18,539 bases of DNA, from assembly GCA_963575675.1 (NCBI GenBank), contig CAUYUA010000253.1:1-18539 (forward strand), in the 5' to 3' direction. Made by a program: the position numbers and the translations under genes. This DNA comes from CAUYUA01 sp963575675. GTDB taxonomy: Bacteria > Pseudomonadota > Alphaproteobacteria > Azospirillales > Azospirillaceae. The notes below the pieces were generated by a model, which was given only the letters and a program-made list of their open reading frames with translations, searched no databases and was not told where the DNA came from. Below, piece after piece: positions 1 through 6,179 of this stretch (position 1 is the stretch's first letter; each line of letters begins with the position of its first letter).

Positions 1-190
1 TATCCGTATTTGCAAGAGAAAAATATGAGTCCCCGTTTACGAGACTTGGTATTAGTTGCTCTGCCGAAAATTCTAGCCTGTGTTGCCTTGAACGCGAGTT
101 TTTTTCGCATTCTCAGGGAGACAGGGTATACAATTCTTCTTGATCAAAACGACAGAGCGTGGCTGAAGGGCGTGTTCGGCTTGAATATCC

Positions 191-218
191 ATTGCCGCAT
201 TAATATTGCCGCATTAAT
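191..218. repeat. 14-nt perfect tandem duplication
   Basis: The unit ATTGCCGCATTAAT occurs twice head to tail (191-204 and 205-218) with no mismatch. It lies in the leader before the first recognisable gene. The rest of 1-259 contains nothing I can assign. A frame is open from the left edge to 285, but the encoded sequence has no recognisable character. Confidence 0.9.
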
Positions 219-259
219 TCGGAGCCGTAGAATTTCAACTCAAATTATTGGGTGCGTTT

Positions 260-1063
260 ATGGAGAGTCTTTTTACAGCTTTTGATATTGGAGTAATGCA
301 TTGTCAAGCCGCTATTGATCGTCGCTACGAGCTGTTGTTTGCACTGCTTCTGGCTGGAGTGGCGAGTAGCTGGAGTCACTGTATGGGAATGTGTGGACCA
401 TTCGTTGTGTCTCAAGTGTCGATGCGTTTACAAAGTGTTTCGGCTTGCAATCTGTGTGAACGGCATCGCATCCTTAGTGCGGCTCTTGTTCCATATCACT
501 TAGGTCGGATAATGACGTATATTGGTCTTGGAGCGGCGGCGGCGCTCGTATCAGAAAAATTGGAAACGATATCTCAAGTCCGTTGGGTCGGAGCTGGTTT
601 ATTATTAATTGCCGCTTTGAGTTTTTTTCTATCCGGAGTAAATTATTTTCAGAAGACGTCTCCTTTTTTGAGGACGTTCTTGATAAAAAAACATAAAATT
701 CATTTTATATCGCAATTTCATTTATATTTATTGTCATTTTTTATGAATGCGTCGGGTGGGTTCTCTGGATTTCGACTGGGTTTGGCCCTAGGATTTATTC
801 CGTGCGGGCTTGTTTATGGGGCTCTGGCGGCCTCGGCGGCAACCGGAGACCCACTTGCGGGAGCCTTCGGTATGGCGGCTTTTGGTTTAGGAACGACGCC
901 CGGCTTGGTCGTCGTCGGAGTGGTTGGGCACTGGGTTGGAAGAACGCGGCAGACGATAATGGCTCGTGTCGCTGCTCCGTTGATGATGCTTAACGCCGTT
1001 GTTTTGGGCTATTTAGCTTGGCGGACAGCAATGTTAGCTTGGCGAACCGCAATGCAATCATAA
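260..1063 (+). CDS. DsbD_2 / TauE-SafE-like polytopic membrane protein of the cbb3 oxidase island
   Basis: A 267-residue, very hydrophobic protein with about six predicted membrane segments. Two motifs mark the family: HCMGMCGP in the first helical hairpin (about residues 40-47) and GFIPCG in a central helix (about residue 180). Both are typical of the DsbD_2 (cytochrome c biogenesis transmembrane) / 'sulfite exporter TauE/SafE' families, in which paired cysteines sit in the membrane. Members often lie next to cco or copper genes and are presumed to move copper or reducing equivalents; this function is inferred, not shown. I prefer the ATG at 260. The same frame has a TTG at 248 and an ATG at 296, and none has a strong ribosome binding site. 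The C-terminus ends in a duplicated heptapeptide LAWRTAM. The sequence looks AT-richer than the cco genes downstream. It is followed by a DUF2946-like gene and sco, which supports a role in copper or haem-protein assembly. Confidence 0.75.
   Translation: MESLFTAFDIGVMHCQAAIDRRYELLFALLLAGVASSWSHCMGMCGPFVVSQVSMRLQSVSACNLCERHRILSAALVPYHLGRIMTYIGLGAAAALVSEKLETISQVRWVGAGLLLIAALSFFLSGVNYFQKTSPFLRTFLIKKHKIHFISQFHLYLLSFFMNASGGFSGFRLGLALGFIPCGLVYGALAASAATGDPLAGAFGMAAFGLGTTPGLVVVGVVGHWVGRTRQTIMARVAAPLMMLNAVVLGYLAWRTAMLAWRTAMQS
1013..1054 (+). repeat. 21-nt in-frame tandem duplication at the 3' end of the DsbD_2-like gene
   Basis: Two adjacent 21-nt units (1013-1033 and 1034-1054) differ at two positions and encode LAWRTAM twice, just before the C-terminal QS and the stop. 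This looks like a replication-slippage duplication that kept the frame. Confidence 0.85.
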
Positions 1064-1086
1064 CAAAACCTCAGATAAACGCCCTT

Positions 1087-1102
1087 TGCGCTTCCAAGCG
1101 CA
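1087..1102. other. Inverted repeat after the DsbD_2-like gene
   Basis: Arms TGCGCTT and AAGCGCA are separated by CC, 24 nt after the stop codon. No T-tract follows, so this is a possible mRNA 3'-end hairpin rather than a classic intrinsic terminator. The rest of the 223-nt spacer to the next gene shows only small repeats, for example TGCAG-GT-CTGCA at 1181-1192. Confidence 0.4.
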
Positions 1103-1254
1103 CATGCTTCTCTCTCATTGAGCCAAAAATAGCGAGCATCCTTATACCGAGTGGGCGATTGTCGCTGTTTTTAGTATCATTGCAGGTCTGCATTGCAACA
1201 TTGGAAATACGGGATATTAGTTTCAGGTGTTAGCATCCTAGCCTCTAAAAGTCC

Positions 1255-1285
1255 TTGTTAACCGTAACGACACAAAGTGTAACAA
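1255..1285. promoter_or_regulatory. Nested inverted repeats just upstream of the DUF2946-like gene
   Basis: TTGTTA (1255-1260) pairs with TAACAA (1280-1285). Between them lies a smaller palindrome, ACAC-AAA-GTGT (1270-1280), and the outer pair ends one base before the ATG at 1287. The position would suit an operator or a translation-blocking leader structure. I recognise no specific regulator consensus. Confidence 0.3.
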
Positions 1286-1286
1286 A

Positions 1287-1700
1287 ATGGCTTTTAAACC
1301 CCGCAGAGGGTTTTTATTGAAGGTGATAAATAATTACGCCGCCCTTGTTTGGGTGGTGGCGGCGCTTTTTTCTGTTCAATCTTTGCAAGCTCGTATGCCT
1401 TTGACGCATCAGTTTTCTAAGGTTGCTCAAAGCGATACTGTTATTCAAATTTGCACCGCTGACGGTCTTAAAGAAATCAGCATTCCTTCGGAGCAGCTCC
1501 AAACCCGGAAAGAAGAGAATAAACGACACTGTGTTCTCTGTTGGGGCGTGGCTTCATATGGGTTCATGTTGCCTGCGCCGGCGTATGAAGACGTTTCAAT
1601 ACAGGGGCGAGACGTTGTTTGTCCGGCGATTGTGGAGATTTTTCCTCCCTCTTTGTTTTTGACGCAATTGAGAAGTCGCGCTCCGCCGTTGGTCGCCTAA
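1287..1700 (+). CDS. DUF2946-like small exported protein with a CxxC motif
   Basis: A 137-residue protein that starts with a basic stretch (KPRR) and a hydrophobic segment ending in LQA, consistent with an export signal (about residues 1-35). The mature part has the layout I associate with DUF2946: IQICTADGL, then HCVLCWG (a CxxC about 45 residues before the end of the protein's ordered part), a further cysteine (VVCP), and an Arg-Ala-Pro-Pro near the C-terminus. DUF2946 proteins are uncharacterised and tend to sit beside copper-handling and respiratory genes, so a periplasmic metal or redox role is plausible but unproven. The start is uncertain. A terminator-like hairpin covers codons 4-9 of this ORF, and TTG (1317) or GTG (1323) are alternative starts, but only the ATG gives a properly basic signal-peptide N-terminus. 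Confidence 0.65.
   Translation: MAFKPRRGFLLKVINNYAALVWVVAALFSVQSLQARMPLTHQFSKVAQSDTVIQICTADGLKEISIPSEQLQTRKEENKRHCVLCWGVASYGFMLPAPAYEDVSIQGRDVVCPAIVEIFPPSLFLTQLRSRAPPLVA
1296..1315 (+). terminator. Terminator-like hairpin inside the 5' end of the DUF2946-like ORF
   Basis: AAACCC and GGGTTT pair around a CGCAGA loop and run into a short T-tract. The stem is short with only three G-C pairs, so efficiency would be low. It may be an attenuator, a terminator for the upstream gene (with translation starting further downstream), or chance. Confidence 0.35.
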
Positions 1701-1773
1701 ACCTCCTCATAAACTTGTTTTTCTAAGGCAAATCTTTTCGCGGAAAGCCTTTTTCGCGTTCGAGAGAGGGCGT

Positions 1774-1793
1774 GCTGTTTTTGTAAAAACAGC
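1774..1793. promoter_or_regulatory. Perfect 20-bp inverted repeat upstream of sco
   Basis: Arms GCTGTTTTT and AAAAACAGC are separated by GT, about 130 nt before the sco start. The nearly uninterrupted dyad with A/T-rich inner halves resembles an operator for a dimeric regulator more than an RNA terminator, because the loop is only 2 nt. I cannot name the regulator. Confidence 0.45.
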
Positions 1794-1920
1794 CGACGGT
1801 AGAGAGTTGCTTCATGAAAATATTGTTTTAGCGCCGTTCGTCGACATGCGGACGGGCCAAGGGGAGGGTGTGTGTTCATTTCTCCAACGGAATACGCTTG
1901 CTTTCGGTTGTAGGGAAGCC

Positions 1921-2529
1921 ATGAGCCCGTGCAAACAACGTCTTGGTTCGATTCTCATCTTCGCCTTATTGGCGATGGTGATCGTTTGGAATCAAATGCG
2001 TCATGTATCGATGTTGCAATTCGACAAAAATGAAAGTCGTCATATCGGCGGAGCTTTCTCTTTGATCGCGCACGATGGCCGCATCGTTTCAGAGACGAGT
2101 TGGCCGGGACGCTTCCTTTTGATCTATTTCGGCTATCGCTTTTGTCCGGATGTTTGTCCGACCAGCCTGCAAGTCATGGGAGAGGTCATGCAACTTTTGG
2201 GAGAGTCTGCCGAAGCCGTCCAACCTTTGTTTGTTTCGGTCGATGTCGAGAGAGATTTGCCGGAGTTGTTGGGCGAATACGTCGCTTTGTTCGATCATCG
2301 TTTCTTGGGCCTGACCGGATCGGCCGAGCAAATAAAAGAAATAACCAAAGCATTCCGTGTTTCTTATAAAAAAATCGGAAACGAGCCTGATTACCAGATC
2401 GATCATTCGTCTTTCACTTACCTGACCGACGATCAGGGTAAAATTCTGACGGTTTTTCCTCATAAAACATCGTCGGACACGATGGCGACTGCAATTCGGG
2501 CCGTCCTCACGTCCTTACGGCGCTCATAA
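1921..2529 (+). CDS. Sco1/SenC/PrrC family copper chaperone
   Basis: A 202-residue protein with a single N-terminal membrane anchor (about residues 8-26) and a periplasmic thioredoxin-like domain. The copper-binding motif is intact: FCPDVCP supplies Cys75 and Cys79, and the distal histidine is His162 in DHSSF. Sco/SenC proteins deliver copper to, or reduce thiols for, haem-copper oxidases. In alphaproteobacteria they are needed for cbb3 oxidase at low copper, which fits its place 97 nt before ccoN. I chose the ATG at 1921 because it puts the anchor at the N-terminus and has AGGGAA just upstream. The frame stays open further up (ATG 1846, TTG 1807), but that would add an unlikely extension. 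Confidence 0.88.
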   Translation: MSPCKQRLGSILIFALLAMVIVWNQMRHVSMLQFDKNESRHIGGAFSLIAHDGRIVSETSWPGRFLLIYFGYRFCPDVCPTSLQVMGEVMQLLGESAEAVQPLFVSVDVERDLPELLGEYVALFDHRFLGLTGSAEQIKEITKAFRVSYKKIGNEPDYQIDHSSFTYLTDDQGKILTVFPHKTSSDTMATAIRAVLTSLRRS

Positions 2530-2572
2530 ACCAGATGGAGAAACATATCTTCCCATTCATCGACATGTAGAA

Positions 2573-2596
2573 GAGAGATGAAAACTCTCAATTTTT
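2573..2596 (+). terminator. Small hairpin with T-run between sco and ccoN
   Basis: GAGAG (2573-2577) pairs with CTCTC (2585-2589) and is followed by AATTTTTG. The stem is only 5 bp. It could partly separate sco transcription from ccoN as a weak attenuator. Nothing else regulatory is recognisable between 2530 and 2626. Confidence 0.25.
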
Positions 2597-2626
2597 GTCC
2601 CTTTCGGTCTGCTAAGGAGACCACGA

Positions 2627-4114
2627 ATGACATACGAAAAGCAAAACGTCGGCGTCGGACCTCATAGCGCGGTCGATATAGTTTACGTAGAGCGAGCCAT
2701 TAAATACTTTACACTTGCGGCGGTTTTTTGGGGGGTGGTCGGCATGACTGTGGGCGTATACATCGCCTCAGAGCTTGCTTGGCCTTTCTTGAACTTGGGA
2801 TTGGAATGGACCAGCTTCGGAAGGTTGCGGCCGGTTCACACTTCGGCGGTGATTTTTGCCTTCGGCGGCAGCGTTCTTTTTGCAACCTCGTTTTTTAGCG
2901 TTCAAAGAACTTGCCGAACCCGACTCTGGGGCGGAGAGACGTTGGCGCTGGTCGTGTTTTGGGGGTACCAAACTTTTATCGTGATCGCCGCTCTCGGCTA
3001 TGTCATGGGCGTGACTCAGGGAAAAGAGTACGCTGAACCCGAGTGGTACGCAGACCTACTTCTGACGGTTGTTTGGGTGTTGTATGCTGTGATCTTCATC
3101 GGCACCGTCGTGAGACGAAAAGAGCCTCATATCTATGTTGCGAATTGGTTCTTTCTCGGGTTCATTTTGACGGTTGCGATTTTGCACATCGGCAACAACA
3201 TCAACTTGCCGGTGTCTTGGTTCGGAGCAAAAAGCTACACTTTGGTTTCCGGCGTTCAAAGCGCTATGGTGCAGTGGTGGTACGGACATAATGCAGTCGG
3301 CTTTTTCCTGACGGCTGGATTTCTTGGCATTATGTATTATTTCGTGCCGAAACGCGCCGGACGTCCGGTTTATTCCTATCGGTTGTCGATCATTCACTTT
3401 TGGTCGCTGATCTTCCTTTATATTTGGGCCGGTCCTCATCACCTTCATTACACCGCGCTGCCGGACTGGACGCAAACGCTGGGCATGACCTTTTCGGTGA
3501 TGCTGTGGATGCCGTCGTGGGGAGGAATGATCAACGGCATTATGACGCTTTCGGGCGCTTGGGACAAGCTGAGAACGGATCCTGTTCTGCGTCTGATGGT
3601 GACGTCGGTGGCGTTCTACGGCATGAGCACCTTTGAAGGTCCTCTCATGGCCGTCAAGCCGGTCAATGCATTGTCGCACTATACCGATTGGACGATCGGG
3701 CACGTTCATTCCGGAGCTTTGGGATGGGTTGCGTTCATTAGCTTCGGCGCCTTGTATTACCTTGTTCCGGTGTTGTGGAAGCGGAAACAATTGTACTCGT
3801 TGCGGTTGGTCGGCTTGCATTACTGGATCGCAACCATCGGCATCATACTTTATATTTGCGCGATGTGGGTTTCCGGAATTATGCAAGGCTTGATGTGGCG
3901 AGCCTACGATCATCTTGGATTTCTTCAGTACACATTTGGTGAAACGGTTGCCGCCATGCATCCGTTCTACGCCATTCGAGCCGTCGGTGGTGGTTTGTTC
4001 CTGATCGGCGCTTTGATGATGGCCTACAATTTGTGGCGAACCATTCGCGGCGACGTTCGCACTGAGAAACCTTATTTGACGTTGTCGGCGGCAAAAGCTC
4101 CGGTTGCGGCGTGA
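2627..4114 (+). CDS. ccoN: cbb3-type cytochrome c oxidase subunit I
   Basis: A 495-residue catalytic subunit with about 12-14 membrane helices, the full length for the family. It reduces oxygen to water and pumps protons. By position against known cbb3 oxidases, the ligands are visible: His71 (RPVHTS) and His361 for low-spin haem b, His359 (IGHVHSG) for haem b3, and His221 (WYGHNA), His271 and His272 (AGPHHLHY) for CuB. The cross-linked tyrosine is Tyr265 in YIWAGPHH. The ATG has AAGGAG 7 nt upstream. It is the first structural gene of ccoNOQP, with ccoO starting 19 nt after its stop. No FNR/FixK-type box (TTGAT-N4-ATCAA) is recognisable in the 97-nt gap before it. Confidence 0.98.
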   Translation: MTYEKQNVGVGPHSAVDIVYVERAIKYFTLAAVFWGVVGMTVGVYIASELAWPFLNLGLEWTSFGRLRPVHTSAVIFAFGGSVLFATSFFSVQRTCRTRLWGGETLALVVFWGYQTFIVIAALGYVMGVTQGKEYAEPEWYADLLLTVVWVLYAVIFIGTVVRRKEPHIYVANWFFLGFILTVAILHIGNNINLPVSWFGAKSYTLVSGVQSAMVQWWYGHNAVGFFLTAGFLGIMYYFVPKRAGRPVYSYRLSIIHFWSLIFLYIWAGPHHLHYTALPDWTQTLGMTFSVMLWMPSWGGMINGIMTLSGAWDKLRTDPVLRLMVTSVAFYGMSTFEGPLMAVKPVNALSHYTDWTIGHVHSGALGWVAFISFGALYYLVPVLWKRKQLYSLRLVGLHYWIATIGIILYICAMWVSGIMQGLMWRAYDHLGFLQYTFGETVAAMHPFYAIRAVGGGLFLIGALMMAYNLWRTIRGDVRTEKPYLTLSAAKAPVAA

Positions 4115-4133
4115 GCGTGGAGAAATCGAAGCC

Positions 4134-4862
4134 ATGCAAAAAGAAACTCTACATCACCGGATCGAGAAGAATGTATTCATTCTTTTGATTTTGGCGTTGA
4201 TTACAGTGTCGATCGGCGGTCTGGTTCAAATCATGCCGCTGTTCACCATTGAATCGACGATTGAAAAAGTAGACGGCATGCGGCCTTACTCGCCGTTGGA
4301 GCTGGCGGGTTGGAACATCTATGTTCGCGAAGGGTGTTACTTGTGCCATAGCCAACAGATTCGTCCTTTCCGCGATGAAGTCGAGCGTTATGGTCATTAC
4401 TCGCTGGCGGCGGAGAGCATGTATGATCATCCGTTCCAATGGGGATCGAAACGAACCGGTCCCGATTTGGCGCGTGTCGGCGGCAAATATTCCAATGACT
4501 GGCATGTCGCTCACCTGATTGATCCACGATCGGTTGTGCCTGAATCGGTGATGCCGACTTATCAATGGATGCTTGATCGTCCTTTGCGTTTCGACGACGC
4601 GCAGGATCATCTAAAAACGCTGCGCATCTTGGGCGTTCCCTATACGGACGAGATGATTGCAAACGCCAAGGCTGATTTGGCGGCTCAAAAGAATCCGGAA
4701 TCCGACTCTTCTGGTTTGATGAAGCGTTATCCGAAAGCCGTCGTCGCCAATTTCACCGGAAAGCCCGAGTTGACGGAAATGGACGCGCTCGTCGCTTACC
4801 TTCAAATGCTGGGCACGTTGGTTGATTTTACGAAGATCAGTCGGGATCAATTCCATCGTTAA
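4134..4862 (+). CDS. ccoO: cbb3-type cytochrome c oxidase subunit II, mono-haem cytochrome c
   Basis: A 242-residue protein with one N-terminal membrane anchor (about residues 14-35) and a periplasmic cytochrome c domain. The haem attachment site is Cys68-Tyr-Leu-Cys71-His72, and a methionine ligand is likely in VVPESVMPTY. It passes electrons from CcoP to the haem b of CcoN. The ATG at 4134 is chosen over an in-frame TTG at 4104 that would overlap the end of ccoN. GGAG lies about 11 nt before the ATG. The stop codon is embedded in a 12-bp palindrome, and an unusually long spacer separates it from ccoQ. Confidence 0.97.
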   Translation: MQKETLHHRIEKNVFILLILALITVSIGGLVQIMPLFTIESTIEKVDGMRPYSPLELAGWNIYVREGCYLCHSQQIRPFRDEVERYGHYSLAAESMYDHPFQWGSKRTGPDLARVGGKYSNDWHVAHLIDPRSVVPESVMPTYQWMLDRPLRFDDAQDHLKTLRILGVPYTDEMIANAKADLAAQKNPESDSSGLMKRYPKAVVANFTGKPELTEMDALVAYLQMLGTLVDFTKISRDQFHR

Positions 4863-4885
4863 TTAACGGTGATCGTTGATTAACG
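4857..4885. repeat. Two copies of a 12-bp palindromic unit at the ccoO stop
   Basis: CGTTAATTAACG (4857-4868, a perfect palindrome containing the ccoO stop codon) and CGTTGATTAACG (4874-4885, one mismatch) lie 17 bp apart start to start. A further small palindrome, CATCG-AA-CGATG, follows at 4891-4902. Confidence 0.6.
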
Positions 4886-4907
4886 ACAAACATCGAACGA
4901 TGACGGA

Positions 4908-4929
4908 GCCGCAGGATATCCTGTCCGGC
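4908..4929 (+). other. Intercistronic stem-loop in the ccoO-ccoQ spacer
   Basis: GCCGCAGG pairs with CCTG plus CGGC around an ATAT loop, with a 2-nt TC bulge (4924-4925). CAGGATATCCTG in its middle is a perfect 12-bp palindrome. No T-tract follows, so a role in mRNA processing or stability is more likely than termination, since ccoQ and ccoP must be transcribed through it. A longer-range pair, GATTCAG (4964-4970) with CTGAATC (5001-5007), lies between it and the ccoQ ribosome binding site. Confidence 0.5.
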
Positions 4930-5026
4930 GGCGACCGTTGAAACGTCATGAACTTGAGTGCGCGATTCAGAGCATTGGAGGGGACTTCGTCGCCTTAGGG
5001 CTGAATCCCGTAGATGGGAGGTTTTG

Positions 5027-5188
5027 ATGGATCCGACCCAGCTTGGGGCTTTGCTGCATACATGGTGGACCGTGTGGCTGTTTTTACTGTTCATCGGCAT
5101 CATATCCTATGCGGTGTGGCCCGCCAATCGTGAAAAATTCAAAAATGCCGGTCAAATTCCCTTTAAAGACGAAGGACAGGAGTTTTGA
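5027..5188 (+). CDS. ccoQ: cbb3-type oxidase assembly/stability subunit CcoQ
   Basis: A 53-residue protein with a single membrane helix (about residues 12-31), then a short charged tail containing WPANREKF, the usual CcoQ pattern. CcoQ is a small, non-catalytic subunit that stabilises the association of CcoP with the CcoNO core, in some species under oxygen. The ATG has a very good GGGAGG 5 nt upstream. An in-frame ATG at 4958 would add an unrelated basic extension and is rejected. It ends 3 nt before ccoP. Confidence 0.93.
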   Translation: MDPTQLGALLHTWWTVWLFLLFIGIISYAVWPANREKFKNAGQIPFKDEGQEF

Positions 5189-5191
5189 ACT

Positions 5192-6073
5192 GTGGCGAAA
5201 ATTGAAAAAGACGGCTTGTCCGGTGTCGAAACCACAGGGCACGAGTGGGACGGCATTCAGGAACTGAACAATCCGCTGCCGAGGTGGTGGCTTTACATTC
5301 TCTACGCCACAATCGCCTGGTCGGTGGTTTACTGGGTGTTGTATCCGGCTTGGCCGATCGGTTCGACCTACACCAAAGGCTTGTTGGGGTGGAGCCAACG
5401 CGGAGAACTGGAGCAATCTTTGATTGAGGCTCAAAAAGGCCAGGCCAAATATATCGATCAAATCAAAGCCTCCACCTTGGAGCAAATCCGCAACAATCAA
5501 GATTTGCTGAACTTCGCCATGGCGGGAGGAAAAGCGGCGTTCGGCGTCAATTGCGTTCAGTGTCACGGCGCCGGTGGGCAAGGCAATCCGGGGTATCCCA
5601 ACTTGACCGACGACAAGTGGTTGTGGGGAGGGACGCCGAACGATATTTACACCACGATCAAGCATGGAGTTCGCGCTGTAGACGATGCGGAAACTCGTCC
5701 CGGCGTCGCCATGCCTGCCTGGGCGACAGACAGCGCTCCGGCGAAGCTTGCGGCGGCGCAGATCAACGATGTCGTCGAGTATGTTTTGTCGCTCAACAAA
5801 ACTGCAACCGACGCCTCCGCCGCTGCGCGCGGCGCCGGGATTTTCAATGAGAATTGCTCTGCTTGTCATGGCGATAAAGCGCAAGGCAACGCCGATATGG
5901 GAGTTCCGGCTCTGAATAACGGCATTTGGCTCTACAGCGGCGAGAAAAAGGCGCTGCTTCAAGTTGTCAGCAATGGCCGAGCCGGCGTCATGCCGTCTTG
6001 GAACAAACGTCTGGATGACGCCACGATAAAAGAACTTGCCGTTTACGTTCATGAGTTGGGCGGCGGGCAGTAA
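5192..6073 (+). CDS. ccoP: cbb3-type cytochrome c oxidase subunit III, di-haem cytochrome c
   Basis: A 293-residue protein. The N-terminal CcoP_N region carries LPRWW and one membrane helix (about residues 31-53), followed by two periplasmic cytochrome c domains. Haem sites are Cys121-Val-Gln-Cys124-His125 and Cys222-Ser-Ala-Cys225-His226. Likely axial methionines lie in VAMPAW and GVMPSW. It accepts electrons from soluble or membrane cytochromes c and passes them to CcoO. The start is GTG, supported by CAGGAG 9 nt upstream and by the conserved N-terminal KDxxxGxETTGHEWDGI pattern. It is the last structural gene; a strong hairpin follows 20 nt after the stop. Confidence 0.97.
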   Translation: MAKIEKDGLSGVETTGHEWDGIQELNNPLPRWWLYILYATIAWSVVYWVLYPAWPIGSTYTKGLLGWSQRGELEQSLIEAQKGQAKYIDQIKASTLEQIRNNQDLLNFAMAGGKAAFGVNCVQCHGAGGQGNPGYPNLTDDKWLWGGTPNDIYTTIKHGVRAVDDAETRPGVAMPAWATDSAPAKLAAAQINDVVEYVLSLNKTATDASAAARGAGIFNENCSACHGDKAQGNADMGVPALNNGIWLYSGEKKALLQVVSNGRAGVMPSWNKRLDDATIKELAVYVHELGGGQ

Positions 6074-6093
6074 TAAAATAAGTTGTTGAAGGA

Positions 6094-6121
6094 TAAGAAG
6101 GGGACAAACGTCCCCTTCTTA
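6094..6121 (+). terminator. Strong stem-loop between ccoP and ccoG
   Basis: A perfect 12-bp stem (6094-6105 with 6110-6121, arms TAAGAAGGGGAC and GTCCCCTTCTTA) closes an AAAC loop. The downstream side is not T-rich, so it is not a textbook intrinsic terminator. It may protect the ccoNOQP mRNA 3' end or partly reduce read-through into ccoGHIS, giving more structural than assembly protein. Confidence 0.6.
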
Positions 6122-6179
6122 AACGCAAAACAAGATCGGCGAAATGACGACATGAAACGTCGGCATTTGAGAGGTTGCC

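Noticed and set aside
25..285. Open frame from the left edge to 285 (ATG at 25)
   Set aside because: It overlaps the start of the DsbD_2-like gene, includes the 14-nt tandem repeat, has no ribosome binding site of note and its protein resembles nothing I know. It might be the tail of a gene cut by the window, but I cannot support it.
3056..4135. Long open frame on the minus strand opposite ccoN (359 codons)
   Set aside because: The opposite strand fully encodes ccoN with all ligands intact. The reverse product is rich in Arg, Asn and Gln and lacks any domain, as expected for a shadow frame.
5084..6052. Long open frame on the minus strand opposite ccoP (322 codons)
   Set aside because: It is the shadow of ccoP; no ribosome binding site and no recognisable domain.
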